Positions 43,338 through 53,110 of a stretch of 64,000 bases of DNA are shown here, one piece after another. The translations under genes were made by a program, and so were the position numbers. The stretch is from the NCBI GenBank assembly GCA_963377175.1, contig CAUJNA010001524.1, positions 578,592 to 642,591 on the forward strand, given 5' to 3'. The notes under the pieces are model-generated. The model saw only the letters and a program-made list of their open reading frames with translations, was not told the origin of the DNA and did not search any database. The first letter of the stretch is position 1, and every line of letters starts with the position of its first letter. This DNA is from Effrenium voratum (taxonomy: Eukaryota > Sar > Dinophyceae > Suessiales > Symbiodiniaceae).

Positions 43338-43496
43338 CCGTCGCCGTCCTGAGGCAGGTCCAGGCGTTCCGCAGGTTGGTGGGGCCGTCCAGCACCAGCG
43401 CCACGGAGGCCACGCGCGAGGACAGCACCGCCTCCACCTGAGCCAGGCGGCGGCCGAGCGGACGGACGGAGGGGTCGTTTGCGAGGGAGCCTTCCC
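43338..43496 (-). CDS. Candidate exon with strong codon bias, unrecognised
   Basis: Minus strand, acceptor AGCAATTCAG| then EGSLANDPSVRPLGRRLAQV, EAVLSSRVASVALVLDGPTN and LRNAWTCLRTATA, almost every codon ending in G or C. It ends near ACG|GCTGATC (a GC donor would be needed) before the GATC cluster. LVLDGPTNL..RTA has a faint resemblance to SpoU/TrmH-type RNA methyltransferases (D.PTNL...RT), but the spacing does not fit well, so I do not assign it. Repeat I2 forms the end of the preceding intron. Confidence 0.5.
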
Positions 43497-43618
43497 CTGA
43501 ATTGCTCTCTGCTCCCCTGCTGAAAGTGCTTTTTGTTTTTAATATAGTGGTTTAATATGGAAAACCCCACTAGTTGGCGAAAAGTGAAAGTCCTAGCATC
43601 CCTTGGCAAAATGCACCA
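43497..43618 (-). repeat. Dispersed repeat family I, copy I2 (end of an intron)
   Basis: On the minus strand CATTTTGCCAAGGGATGC, GCCAACTAGTGGGGTTTTCC, ATATTAAACCAC, GGGGAGCAGAGAGCAATTCA, matching I1 at 22505-22622. The AG at its end is the acceptor of the GC3-rich exon. Confidence 0.72.
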
Positions 43619-44099
43619 AAGTTCCTATGGAATACGGTTGCCCCCAAGAAAGGAACACCAGGTTTGGTGACTCAAGTGGATTAACTCTTGAGGTCGGTCT
43701 CAAGTGGCTGGTTGACTCGGAATTTTCGACAAGGGGTCCCAACCAGAATCCTAGCCAACGTCATGGGTTTGTACGAGTTTCACGCATGAAGGGTTCCTTG
43801 GAAATCATGACCTAGTCCACAAGAAACACCGGTGTTCCACAGGGTGTCCGAGCCATTTCCCTTTTTGGGGCCTCCAAAAGTAACGATCGTGTCAAGGGAA
43901 AGCACCAGTCAGTTGATCAACTTGTGAATGAAAAAACCCAAGTAGAATTGGTTGATTCAGGGGTCACTGGACTTCTCCAATTCAACAGTTCAATAAAAAA
44001 CATTCGCCACTTTTGGAGGTTCCAAAAAAGGCACATGGCTCGGACATCCTGTGATTTGGAGAGATGGTGTCCAGTTTCCGTTTTGGGACTGAGGCTTTT
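43619..44099. other. Stretch without a supported gene
   Basis: No exon or repeat recognised. Confidence 0.4.
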
Positions 44100-44215
44100 C
44101 TGGGGGTAGCTTCCCCATTCTTTCCAGAAATCCTTCTTTCCAGAAAACCGCTAAAACTTTGGGGGAAGCAGCTGGTGATTGAAAAGGTTCACGATGTTGG
44201 AGGGGAACACCCCCA
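44100..44215 (+). mobile_element. TIR element family M, copy M2
   Basis: CTGGGGGTAGCTTCCCC at the left, GGGGAACACCCCCAT at the right, interior CTTTCCAGAAAACCGC and GGTGATTGAAAAGGTTC. Seven bases separate it from F2. Confidence 0.6.
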
Positions 44216-44222
44216 TACCTTC

Positions 44223-44337
44223 CTCAGTTGCCAAAGGACCTGGAAACAAAAGGTTAACCTTTTGGGGCCATGACTAAAAATGGACCCAAAGGGGAAAACC
44301 AAAAGGTCAAAAGGTTGATTCGCTTTGGGCAACTCAG
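44223..44337 (+). mobile_element. TIR element family F, copy F2
   Basis: CTCAGTTGCCAAAGGACC at the left, CTTTGGGCAACTCAG at the right, interior AAAAGGTTAACCTTTTGG and AACCAAAAGGTCAAAAGG as in F1. Target-site duplication CTTC (44219-44222, 44338-44341). Confidence 0.88.
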
Positions 44338-44397
44338 CTTCATAAACCGACGTTCAATGTCCGTCGACATAAATAACTAGAACTTTGGGCCATCGAG

Positions 44398-44540
44398 CCG
44401 CTTCCTGTGCCCAGGGCTTGCCCGCCAGCTGCGCCAATGGTTCTGTGAGGGCCAAGACCTGGGCTTCCTCAGCCTGTCGTCTCAAACCCATTGCGACAAC
44501 GTCTGGATTCAATTGGACACCCTTGCACCTCATTTGGGTG
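44398..44540 (+). CDS. Candidate exon with strong codon bias, unrecognised
   Basis: After CCATCGAG the plus frame reads RFLCPGLARQLRQWFCEGQD, LGFLSLSSQTHCDNVWIQLD, TLAPHLGG with mostly G/C-ending codons up to about 44520. Three Cys and two Trp in 50 residues. The downstream boundary is unclear because a GGTGGGGATTCAT repeat (44536 on) follows. No family recognised. Confidence 0.45.
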
Positions 44541-44660
44541 GGGATTCATATCCACCAACCGCTCAAACGTCTGGATTTCAACTAAAAAGTCTTGTAGACC
44601 TCAAATTTCGGTGGGGATTTTCATGTCCACCAAGCACTTTGGTGGTTCCGTATGGCTTGG
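44533..44660 (+). repeat. GGTGGGGATT(T)CAT repeat (family K)
   Basis: GGTGGGGATTCATATCCACC at 44538 and GGTGGGGATTTTCATGTCCA at 44611. The motif with its neighbour AAATTTCGGTGGGGATTCAT recurs at 45436-45460 and, weaker, at 52195-52245. Short inverted GGTGG/CCACC ends. Confidence 0.6.
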
Positions 44661-45759
44661 GAAGTACGTGGATCAGTGGAAACCGCCAGTGAAGTCATCA
44701 ACTCTTGATGGGCAATCCAGGGACCTGTGTGAAACGCAAAGAGAACTCGTGAGGGACAGAAAGAAGAGATTGACTAAGGGGCAAGAAGGGAAATGAAGGG
44801 ACGGACCCACAACAGGGCATAGACGGGCAATATGCGGGATTCGCAATACGGGGACAAAGTGGGAAACGAACAGGGGAATCAAGAGAAACGATTGACAGCA
44901 AAGAGACATGACCGAAATACACAGGGAGATAGGGCATAAATGGACGAAGCAAGAAACAAATGGGGGATCATGGGGGATGAATTTGAGTCCATTTTCGAAA
45001 ATCATCAGCGGTCAGCAAGCGCTGGCTGGTTTGCAGTTGCGTCTTAGTCCAGCTCGGCGGCTGAGTGGCCTGCCTGATTCGCTTGCGGAACCACCTGTTC
45101 TAAGACTCCGAAAGATTCCAACATAAGCAAACTCTGAGGGGCTTGGGAGCCACCGCAGAGTTAAACACGGCCGGAGAAAAAGGCATTCCCTAGGGCCAAC
45201 GTGAGATCCAAAGCCCGAACGGTTGGGCTTCGCGTAAACAAGGCCAAATCGGGCAGCCAGCCAATGGGGGAAGGATGTCTGTGGGTTCCATAGAGGTGAA
45301 ATCCTCAAAGATAAACCCTCCGAATTGCTTAAAGTGAAAGAGGACGCCCCAAAAAGTACTTCTGCAAGCAGTGCAAACCCGCCCAACAAAGTTTACTTGG
45401 GTGTGCATTTTTGGGGACCCATTGGCAAGCTGAAATTTCGGTGGGGATTCATGTCCACTTGCGGCACTTTTGAGGTGGGGCTACCCTGCAATTCACTGCC
45501 TGCCTCCCAAAGCTGCTGCGTCAGCCTCGCACGGAGCCTGCGGCGTGAACCGAAGGGGCCATGGGTCCCCGAAAGTTTGTATCCTTGTTGGTTTCTCTTG
45601 TACCAACCAGTCCGAAAAATGCTTGGTCTTCCCATGTTTTCCTTAGCCCAAGAAAAAGGCCACTAAAAGGACCCGCCCATGTCATTTGTGGGTTCTCCAG
45701 AAAAAAAAAGAGAAAAACAAAACGCCCCCCACCCCGCCCAACCACCCCCCACCCCCTCC
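44661..45759. other. Stretch without a firmly supported gene
   Basis: 45000-45126 plus reads ISGQQALAGLQLRLSPARRL then SGLPDSLAEPPVLRLRKIPT and a stop, protein-like but with only about 50% GC3. Contains a K-family fragment at 45436. 45700-45775 is a C-rich CCCCCACCCC tract. Confidence 0.35.
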
Positions 45760-45978
45760 ACCCCCCATCCCCCTGGCCTGGCCCTGGGGTGCGCCCCAAA
45801 GTTTCGGGGCACCGCCTGGCGGCGCCAGTCCTTGGCGAACTTTTGGCCCCAGGCCGCCCAGTGCCAGCGCCGCCAGGCTCCGATGCGGCCCGGGTCCACC
45901 ACGGCGTCCTGGGGAAGCGCGACGCTCGCTCTGAAGCGCGCGAGGGTGGCGGGCGAGTCGCGAGGTCCGGGAAGGTTG
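45760..45978 (-). CDS. Candidate exon, GC-rich, unrecognised
   Basis: Acceptor CCCCCCCACCCAG on the minus strand, then DSPATLARFRASVALPQDAV, VDPGRIGAWRRWHWAAWGQK, FAKDWRRQAVPRNFGAHP with very high GC3. Six Trp in about 25 residues is striking. The donor is uncertain: no GT follows until the C-rich tract (GGG|GTGGAGG near 45760). No family recognised. Confidence 0.48.
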
Positions 45979-46085
45979 CTGGGTGGGGGGGGGTTTGCAC
46001 GCCTTTTTTTTCTCTTCTCCTTATTTCGGGGTGTCCCACTTGAAGGCGCGATTGTCTTTTTTTTCAGAAAGGAGCCCTGCGAAAG

Positions 46086-46325
46086 GTGGAAGCAACCTTT
46101 TGGATGGAGATGTTCCACAAGCCCGCGCCTCCTGTGATACCAGGAACTCGGAACCTCCCCTTGAAGTGGGGAGAGCTAGTCATTTGGGAAGGCCTCCCAT
46201 TGGTATCAGAGTGGGTACTTCCCACAACCCTGCAAACCAAAACGATGGGAACTTCTCACCCCGTTTTCTGGACAGAATTCCTTGGATTCGTATATTTGGG
46301 AGATGCATGGCAGAAACAGTCATAG
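46086..46325 (+). CDS. Candidate coding stretch, unrecognised
   Basis: 79 open codons on the plus strand, e.g. MFHKPAPPVIPGTRNLPLKW and GELVIWEGLPLVSEWVLPTT, ending in TAG. Protein-like but unsupported by splice evidence. Opposite strand to the neighbouring exon. Confidence 0.25.
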   Translation: MEATFWMEMFHKPAPPVIPGTRNLPLKWGELVIWEGLPLVSEWVLPTTLQTKTMGTSHPVFWTEFLGFVYLGDAWQKQS

Positions 46326-46527
46326 CTTTTGACACTTTTTGCTAGCGTGCGACCTCTCAATAGACTGGGATCCCGAGAAACCGTTCGGGTCAGTGGTCAA
46401 CTTCCTGACACTTTTGCTTGGTGCTGGGCAACGCAGGAACCAAAAGGATGGCTACTTTGGGTTGAAAGCTCCAGGAGCCTCTGAGTAGCTTCTTTGGGTT
46501 CGAACCAAGCTGTGACGCAATGTGGTT

Positions 46528-47032
46528 TCAACATACCCTACCCCATTCTAATCGCTCAGCCCCTAGGAAAGAAAGGTCGAGATATAAGCCATAAACCTGA
46601 GTCCCGAACATGGATTTGGCTGGTTCGATCCTCAAAGTGCCCGAAACCCGAGTTGACTTTTGTGGCCAGTGGGGATTTGGGCGCTCGCCTGGGAAAATAG
46701 GGAACCTGCGACCAGAAGCTTCTGCGATGATGGCTCCCTGAATCAAATCCGGAACTAGCTCTTTTGATTGGGTAACCAACCAAACCAACATAGGATAGGG
46801 TGGAATCCACTGAGCAACTGGGACCCGCGGTGAGAATGTCCTTTGAGTTTTGAGTCTGACGGGAAATATGGATATATGCCGAAACCGACCAAAGAGAAAC
46901 CTGGAAAGAAAGGAAACAAAAGTGGATTCTTTAGGTTTCCCACCTGAACCATGTCCTTGCCACCCGTTTGGTAAACACTTGACGCTTCCACATCTCAAAC
47001 GACGAAACAAACACCATAGCCACACTGCTCCT
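46528..47032 (-). CDS. Candidate exon bordered by element D6, unrecognised
   Basis: Minus-strand frame open for 168 codons from the AG of D6 (CCTAG|AGGAGCAG) to a stop at 46528. It reads AVWLWCLFRRLRCGSVKCLP, later VTQSKELVPDLIQGAIIAEA. Codon use is mixed and shorter exons may hide inside, e.g. before TTCTTTCCAGG at about 46903. No family recognised. Confidence 0.3.
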
Positions 47033-47156
47033 CTAGGTCCTCCAGTAGAGAGGTTAGAACAAGGGTACCGTTTCTTTTTTCTGTCGTCTATTTTAGTAGG
47101 GGAACCCTCCCAACCAAAAAAGGGGTTGAGAAAGGGCACCTAGCTGAAAGACCTAG
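47033..47156 (+). mobile_element. TIR element family D, copy D6
   Basis: CTAGGTCCTCCAGTAGAGAG at the left, GCTGAAAGACCTAG at the right; interior GTAGGGGAACCCTCCCAACC. Directly followed by A7 with its ATAT target, so the right target-site copy of D6 was lost or displaced. Confidence 0.82.
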
Positions 47157-47160
47157 ATAT

Positions 47161-47299
47161 GGCCATGGGTCAAACTCCAAATCGTACCAGCGAACATCAA
47201 CCAATCCAACCAATATAGGAAGCCCGAACTGGGTGAATTCGCCCAATCCAACCAAAATGAGATCCACCAAAAGGGTTTTGAGTCGTGACAACCACAGCC
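47161..47299 (+). mobile_element. TIR element family A, copy A7
   Basis: GGCCATGGGTCAAACTCCAA at the left, GTGACAACCACAGCC at the right. Shares extra interior with A8 (CCAATCCAACCAAAATG, GATCCACCAAAAGGGTTTTG). Flanks ATAT/ATCT. A further fragment of the interior recurs at 47383-47465. Confidence 0.78.
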
Positions 47300-47564
47300 A
47301 TCTTGCTCCTAGCATCATTTACGGGAGCCCTGGCCATATAGTCTACGCCCTGTGTTTTCGGTGATCGCTTCGCCCAAAATGGCCCAATCCAACCAAAGTG
47401 GGATCCACCAAAAGGGTTTTGAGTCACCCACCCCAGGGTGGGATCCAACCAAAATGGATCCCATTGGCCTTTGGCCGTCCTCACTTGCTGAGTGGATGGC
47501 CCAAAAAAAGTTCAAACTTTATATTTACCACTAGAATGGTCCAAACCCAAAAAGTTCAAAGTTC
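47300..47564. other. A7-derived duplication, no gene
   Basis: GGCCCAATCCAACCAAAGTG, GGATCCACCAAAAGGGTTTT, GAGTC at 47379-47424 repeats the A7 interior, followed by ACCAAAATGGATCCCATTGG. Confidence 0.55.
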
Positions 47565-47735
47565 ATGAACTCCGGAAGTGAGCGTCGGACCTCGTCCCCA
47601 CCGGCCTGCGGCACCGCCGGCGCCCGGAAGGCGCGCGGCGAGCCGTCGGAGCCGTGGGACCCGGAGGCGCGAAGCGCCGGGCGGCCGTGGGCGATGGGCG
47701 TGGGCGACAGGAAGCCCATGGAGAAGTCGTGGGTG
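47565..47735. CDS. GC-rich coding-like block, strand uncertain
   Basis: About 75% GC. Plus: ATG at 47565 reading MNSGSERRTSSPPACGTAGA, then EPSEPWDPEARSAGRPW, with a donor TGG|GTGGGTGGG at 47735. Minus: DFSMGFLSPTPIAHGRPALR, then SGSHGSDGSPRAFRAPAVPQ. Both have G/C third positions. The plus reading has an ATG and a perfect donor and is slightly preferred as a first exon. Confidence 0.38.
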
Positions 47736-47814
47736 GGTGGGTGGGTTTGTTATTTGGGGATGGCTCCGTTTTTTGTGGTTCTTTGTTTTTTCAGGTTGGT
47801 TTGATCAAAAATAA

Positions 47815-48476
47815 ATGGATGTCACTGGCTTGGATTGGTTTTCTTCCATTTACCCTGCTTGTGTCACTTTTTGGGGTGTCAAAAGAGTTTGGAGTGAGAG
47901 CATTGTTGAATTGGAGCTATGCAGATCATTGTGTGGCCGCGTTCTCCTCACCTGTTGCAGGCTCCATCGGCACATCATTTGCGAGCTCGTTGTACGAGCT
48001 AATTGTAGGTTGTGCAGATTGATTAAACCGTCCAAAAAGGGGACTTCTCACCTGAAAACCATCGAATCACACATCTGGTTGCAGTGCAATCCCTGGATTG
48101 TGTTGCAATGAAACCTTTTGCGGGGCGCCTATGAATTTGCCCAGATTGAGCGATCGCTGGATCCCAACTGAATTGGCTCGAAGACTAGTGACAACTCAAA
48201 TTTCCGCGGTCTCTTGTGGGAACCTCGAAGCGGGCTGCCGTCTGAAGCTCAACGGCGCGGACAAATGTCTCCTCCCGATGGGCGGTGCGGGTGTGTAACA
48301 AGGCTTCGGGTGAAGTGCAACCTCCAGTGGATTTCGGGAAACTTCGCTCGCTTGTTGCAAGCCGAGTTCGAGGGAACGTGCGTCCGAATAAAAGCAGAGG
48401 GAAGACCAAGACCTTACCAAACACAAAGGAATGGTTTCTTGAAGAGAGACCCGGAACAAAAAGGGTGAGGTTGTCT
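47815..48476 (+). CDS. Region with several candidate plus-strand exons, unrecognised
   Basis: 48132-48297 reads NLPRLSDRWIPTELARRLV then CGNLEAGCRLKLNGADKCLL. 48307-48425 reads LRVKCNLQWISGNFARLLQA then EFEGTCVRIKAEGRPRP with GC-ending codons. 47880-48010 is open in two frames. How these join is not clear, since no consensus donor/acceptor pairs fit all of them. No family recognised. Confidence 0.32.
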
Positions 48477-50398
48477 CATCCTTGATTTGCCCTCCATTGA
48501 CGGCAAAAGCAGCTCAAAAGAACACCTATAAGGCAATTGTCGCCAAGACGTATGCAGATAGATTGAAACAAAAGCTACTCTGGACGGACAACATCCTGCA
48601 CCAGTTGGGATGAATAAACTCTAGAAATACAGGGACAAGCTGCATACCGACTGGTGCAAACAAATTTCGTCCAGTCTGACTAGCTGTGGTGCGAGCAACA
48701 GCCATGTGGGAAAGAAAAGGGACCTAAAAGATGGCCAAAACGACGTGAGGGGCAGATGCTGGCCATATTTCGACCGAAAGTTGAAAACATGGTTTCCCAC
48801 TGACATGGACGCTTTCATGTTACGGGCGGGTTCTGTGGATGGTTGCAGAACTCACGCCAGGCAGTTGGGATTGCCTGATTTGAGTCCTTGACAAGCCACC
48901 AGCTTAAATTCCGAAAGCTGCCGGTTGTAACCATCCCCAGTTGAATGAGGTCTCCGGCCGGCTTGCGCTCGCATCTTTTCACGCGGCGAATGTCCGGCCT
49001 GTCAATGTGCCGGCAGCCTCGGATACAAATCAGCTGCCGAATCTGTGCGGCAGTCCGCATCGCAGGAAGTTTTTAGGTGCTTGGCTAGTTGGAACATAGT
49101 CACGTTCCCAGAGGAAGACTTGCACCAAATCACTTGGTGAATTCGTTTGAACAGACTCATGTTCCCAGACTCGAGAAGCTGACAACGTGCCAAAGATCAC
49201 AGCTCCAAGTCCCAAACGGCCAAAGGAATTTTCCGGAGGAGGCAGACTTGTTTCGGTGGATTGGTTTTTCTCAACAAATTTTCTGAAACCGCTCCTCCAA
49301 AAGAAAACAACGGAACACTCATTGCGCCACTACAGGTATGGGAAGAAAAGGAAACCCATAAGGGATATGCCTCAGCATGGCAACACCCCGAATAGACACA
49401 TAAAATGTCTAGCACCATCTCGACAGTGGTCGAGACCAATTCATCACAAAAAACAAAGGCACCACATGTCATTCTAGCCTGCACAACGTGAGAGAAACCA
49501 ACTCAACCAAGTGCAAACACCAAAAGGATAGTAGACACATGGAGCCACAGTAATCAAACCGTAATTGCAGGATATTTTGCGATATTCCTCTTTGCCCACG
49601 TTCAATGTCCAGGGAATCAACTGTGGCTTTCTCCTTGTTTGGTTTCTAACTTCCTTCTGGAAACAGTATCATCCCGCCTCAAAGCAAACCAAAGCAAACT
49701 CTAGAACACTAGGCCAGCCGTAAAGGAAGCTCTCTTCTATTCATCTCAAATCTTTGTTTTGAATAAGTGACACCACCAAGCTTACCTGGCGACTTTGCAC
49801 GTGAACGTCAGGTTTCTTCACTGGGCCAGGCCCTTCGAGTTGCTATGCTCGTCTAGCACTTGTTTCGTTCCGAGGCAAAGGGTCTGAACCGCTGCAAACA
49901 GCTCACCAGCCACTGCCACTCTTGCATCCGGGCTGCCAGAAAAAAGTCCAAAGCAGCGCCTGACAGTTGTCTTCTAGGAGCAGCTTGCTGAATGAATGGG
50001 TCAAAATGAGGCCAACTATTTTGCCGAGTGAAATGATGTTCCCAACAAGTTCGGGGGCTTCTCAAAGGTTCACGGAACTGAGGCATGATTGTCCTTGGCG
50101 GCAAACAGCTACAAGTAACAATCCATCTATTCCAAGGGCACAACAAGCATTTCTGGGTAGGTGCCCGTGCAACAGGTGCCACTGGATTTCCCCCTTAAAC
50201 GTAGGGAGGGACTGTGCATCAAATCCATAGCGCGTGTCTCAAAGCAAGCAGACCCCACCCGAAAAAAAGGGCGGTTTTCCTAATACTTGGTTTTCCTTGA
50301 AACCTACCTGGAAATTGCCCTCCCCCCCCTCCCCTAAAAGGGCGGTTTTCCTCTTGGTTTTCCTTGAAACCAACCTGGAAGCACCTGCTCACCCGAAG
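48477..50398. other. 1.9-kb stretch without a supported gene
   Basis: Only frames under 110 codons on both strands with no bias, and no repeat family. It is the largest featureless stretch of the right half. Confidence 0.4.
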
Positions 50399-50470
50399 CG
50401 CGCGTCAAGCGAAATCTTCCGGGCCTCCGTCTACTTCATGGAGTCGACCTTCGCAGCAGGGCCGAAGTGA
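50399..50470 (+). CDS. Candidate last exon, unrecognised
   Basis: After CACCCGAAG the plus frame reads RASSEIFRASVYFMESTFAA then GPK and TGA (50468), nearly all codons G/C-ending. The upstream 150 bp contains a duplicated AAAGGGCGGTTTTCC...GGTTTTCCTTGAAACC unit (50268-50308 and 50336-50370), presumably intron. Confidence 0.35.
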   Translation, partial: RASSEIFRASVYFMESTFAAGPK

Positions 50471-50576
50471 TCACTGAATGAGAGCTCAAGAAAGCATCCG
50501 GGTGCCGCTTTAACGACGATCTCCGAAAACCGAAATGGCCGGGGCTCCCTTCTGGTGATGCTTCAAGGAGCAAGAT

Positions 50577-50718
50577 GGCTGTGGTTGTACTCAAAACCCT
50601 TTTGGTGGATCCCATTTTGGTTGGATTGGGTGAATTTACCACCCATTTTAGGCTTCCTAGTTTAGTGGTTGGATTGGGATGTTCACCGGGGGTACGATTT
50701 GGCTCTTGACCCATGGCC
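50577..50718 (-). mobile_element. TIR element family A, copy A8
   Basis: Reverse orientation: GGCTGTGGTTGTACTCAAAA at the left, GACCCATGGCC at the right. Interior shared with A7. Flanks AGAT/ATAT. The outer sequence GGAGCAAGAT matches the inverse of the A7 right flank, so A7 and A8 derive from one longer copied segment. Confidence 0.78.
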
Positions 50719-51435
50719 ATATTTCCCCTTTAAGCATCACCCACCAAGAAGCTCACTGACCAGGGCGGCCACATTGACCCACTCTGGCTCACATGTGACC
50801 TGAAGCCAACTTTCAGGGTTGCTCCGAGCCGCACAAACTGGCGACCAAGTCTAACCTTGACCTACACTGGTCAGAGGACGTCGGAAAGTTACCATATCGC
50901 TCCTGGCGGGGAAGCAAACGCACGCAACCAGTGTTTTTGCGGAGCTGTGGGCTTTGCTGGACGGGGCTACCGTAGCAACCCTGCGTGTTGTGGAGGGAAC
51001 CCTCCCCCCTCCACACACACAAACACACACCCGATTTTCAGGGAAGAAACCAAAGTCTCCCAGCCCCAAGGGAGGCTTCTACGAAGCTTCTTAGAAGGGC
51101 GTTTGATCGAAGGATTCTGAAAAGCCAGGTATCACCCGAAAGTGGCAACCAAAAACCAGACGTTCCCCACAACCACGCGCACAGGTAGTCGGTCGAGGTC
51201 CAATGGTCCAATGGTCCAATGATCAACCGCCACGCAATTGACACTTTCGCGTGTCCCATTGCAATCTGACAGAAGGCCTTTTCCGGGAGGACAGTGGTCT
51301 CGAGTTTGAGAACGCACATCGCATCCAATCTTTCAACATCTTTTCGGTCCCCCTCCCAATCCCTGCATCCTGTTTGAGGTGGACGTGAATGGGCTTCTCC
51401 CCATTCCCGCCCACCACGAGGATACCACATGTGTC
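50719..51435. other. Stretch without a supported gene
   Basis: Minus frame 51038-51430 (130 codons) is unbiased. A GGTCCAATGGTCCAATGGTC triple repeat sits at 51196-51219. Nothing else seen. Confidence 0.4.
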
Positions 51436-52022
51436 TTATTTTGAGGGTGCCCCTTTTTGGTGGTTTTGAAAGGAAACCAACGGGAAAAACACAATTTTTT
51501 TAGGCCCCCCGCCAAAAAAAAGACACACCCATGTGGCCCCTACAAAGCACAAAAGGACCTCGTCTACCAAAAGTGGCGACCCGAATGGGCTGGTCATTGC
51601 CCTGGCTCCAAGCCGACTCCCAAAGTTCCCTGCGCCAGGTTTTCCCCGGCTGCGAAATGTTCGCCGAAACAACACTAGAAACCGAAACTGAAGATTTCCA
51701 GGCAGGAGCTGGTTCGAAAACCCGCAAGCCAAGGCTTTCTTGTAGGAAACCATAGGGATGAAACCAACCACCAAATGGCAATCAAAGACGCGCAAAACCA
51801 ACTAGGTCCTCCAGTAGAGAGGTTAGACTAAGGGTACCAACTTGTTTTTCTTCCTTTTGTTGCCGTAGTCAATTTTGCTAGGGGAACCCTCCCAACCAAG
51901 AAAGTTGGTAAAAAGGGCACCAATTGCTGGGGGACCTAGCCAAGGCTAGTAGAAATTCCTGGCTTGGACCGCGACTGCTCCTTTCTGACTCGCTCCCAGC
52001 CTCCGCCTTGACCTCCATGCGC
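51436..52022 (-). CDS. Candidate exons flanking element D4, unrecognised
   Basis: Minus strand. The upstream exon starts after CCCACGGCAG (52022), has an ATG at 52018 and reads MEVKAEAGSESERSSRGPSQ, EFLLAL. D4 interrupts. Downstream the frame that continues after exact removal of D4 and one CCAA copy reads VLRVFDCHLVVGFIPMVSYK and stays open to 51436. A GT-AG splice inside the TIR would shift this frame; a GC donor (TTG|GCTAGG) would keep it. The start is plausible, function unknown. Confidence 0.38.
51802..51939 (-). mobile_element. TIR element family D, copy D4 (intron-like)
   Basis: Full 13-bp TIR CTAGGTCC(T/C)CCAG at both ends, 138 bp, interior GGTACCAACTTG, GTAGTCAATTTTGCTAGGGG, AACCCTCCCAACC. 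Target-site duplication CCAA (51798-51801, 51940-51943). Confidence 0.9.
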
Positions 52023-52739
52023 CTGCCGTGGGTGGGTGGCGGGTGGCTTTTTCGAGACTCGGTGGCCCCTTTTTGGGGATGCAACAAAAACGGGGAACCA
52101 GGGGAAAAAACGAACTGAAGTTTGGGGGTCCTGCTAAAGTTTGATATCACTTAAAAAAGAAATGTCACATGTCAGACGGGTGTGAACTTGATGATGCTTG
52201 GTGGACATCGTTCAGGTGGGGATATGTCTACCAAGACCTTCGGAGGAGGTGTCCCATTGAAATTCACAGCCAAACGGTGATGATTAAACCTCCCAAATGG
52301 TTTTGGACCGTGTTTTGAATTTGTGTGCACTATTTGGGGTTACTTTGAAGGAAACAAGAGCAAGCCAACCCTGGCGGGTTCCCTAGCAATAAACTGAGGC
52401 TACGTGCTACTATGAACCATGTAAAGTCATGATCTAACAACAGTTCAACTCCCGCAAATGATTGAGGCACCCATCCCTAAACGAATATGCACGGACTTTG
52501 AACACAAGGGACCTCAAACGTGCTTGCATCTTGGGTTGGGCCAACCGGTTACAACTTAAACCAGGACTGGCCCAAGTCCCTTTACGGGACGCAACAAAAG
52601 AAACAGCTCGTTTTTTCCACCCTGGAGACCCCCCTCTTAAATAAACCAATTTGGCGTGTCACGGAATGGTTATCCCCTTCCCGTTTTGGACGATTACACA
52701 ACTGGCAGGTGCATGGAAACCTCCAGCTGGCGCTGGCTT
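52023..52739. other. Stretch without a supported gene
   Basis: A K-family-like GGTGGACATCGTTCAGGTGG at 52199. Otherwise nothing recognised. Confidence 0.4.
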
Positions 52740-52913
52740 GCTCGATATAGCGTTGACAACCCCTGCGCCTTGCTCCCCAAGAAGCCAACTTGTTGAGCCC
52801 CGCCTCTTGGTCAGGGGGTTGGCCAGAGCCGCCACAAAGGCAGCTCCATAGATGAGCACCAAGGAGATGCCGCCTATCGAGACGCCGGCCAAGGCCGACA
52901 GTTGAGGCGGTTT
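52740..52913 (-). CDS. Candidate exon of a membrane protein
   Basis: Minus strand, acceptor CCAACGAAG, then KPPQLSALAGVSIGGISLVL, IYGAAFVAALANPLTKRRG, with GC-ending codons. The stretch ALAGVSIGGISLVLIYGAAFVAAL is one clear transmembrane helix followed by a basic KRR stop-transfer cluster. The C-terminal side (STSWLLGEQGAGVVNA) is less certain. Family not recognised; a small organelle or thylakoid membrane protein is one possibility but unproven. Confidence 0.45.
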
Positions 52914-52927
52914 CTTCGTTGGAAAAG

Positions 52928-52985
52928 ATGAGAACATATTTCCACTAGTGAAGTCGCTTTCCTTTAAAACTCACAGAAGAAAATG
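52928..52985 (+). repeat. Fragment of element family C
   Basis: GAGAACATATTTCCACTAGT, GAAGTCGCTTTCCTTTAAAA, CTCACAG matches the middle of C1 (ACATATTTCCAGTAGTGATA, CCCTTTAAAACCAACAG). TIRs not found. It lies upstream of the membrane-protein exon on the minus strand. Confidence 0.55.
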
Positions 52986-53014
52986 ACACGTATTCTGAAA
53001 CGCACATGAAAGGG

Positions 53015-53110
53015 TAAATTCTAGTTTCTTTCCAGAAAACCACCATGAACCCAGGGAAGCTTGCTCTGGGAACAGACTGATGATTGAAAAGAAGGTGCCA
53101 ATGAGTCCTT
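53015..53110 (+). repeat. Fragment of element family M
   Basis: CTTTCCAGAAAACCACCATG, GGGAAGCTTGCTCTGGGAAC, GATGATTGAAAAGAAGG match the interior of M1/M2. Ends not traceable. Confidence 0.5.

Noticed and set aside
43338..43496. SpoU/TrmH RNA methyltransferase assignment from LDGPTNL..RTA
   Set aside because: Only a short partial resemblance with wrong spacing; not enough to name a family.
47815..48022. Reverse-transcriptase-like YAD motif (WSYADHC)
   Set aside because: The residue after YAD is not D and no neighbouring RT motifs are present.
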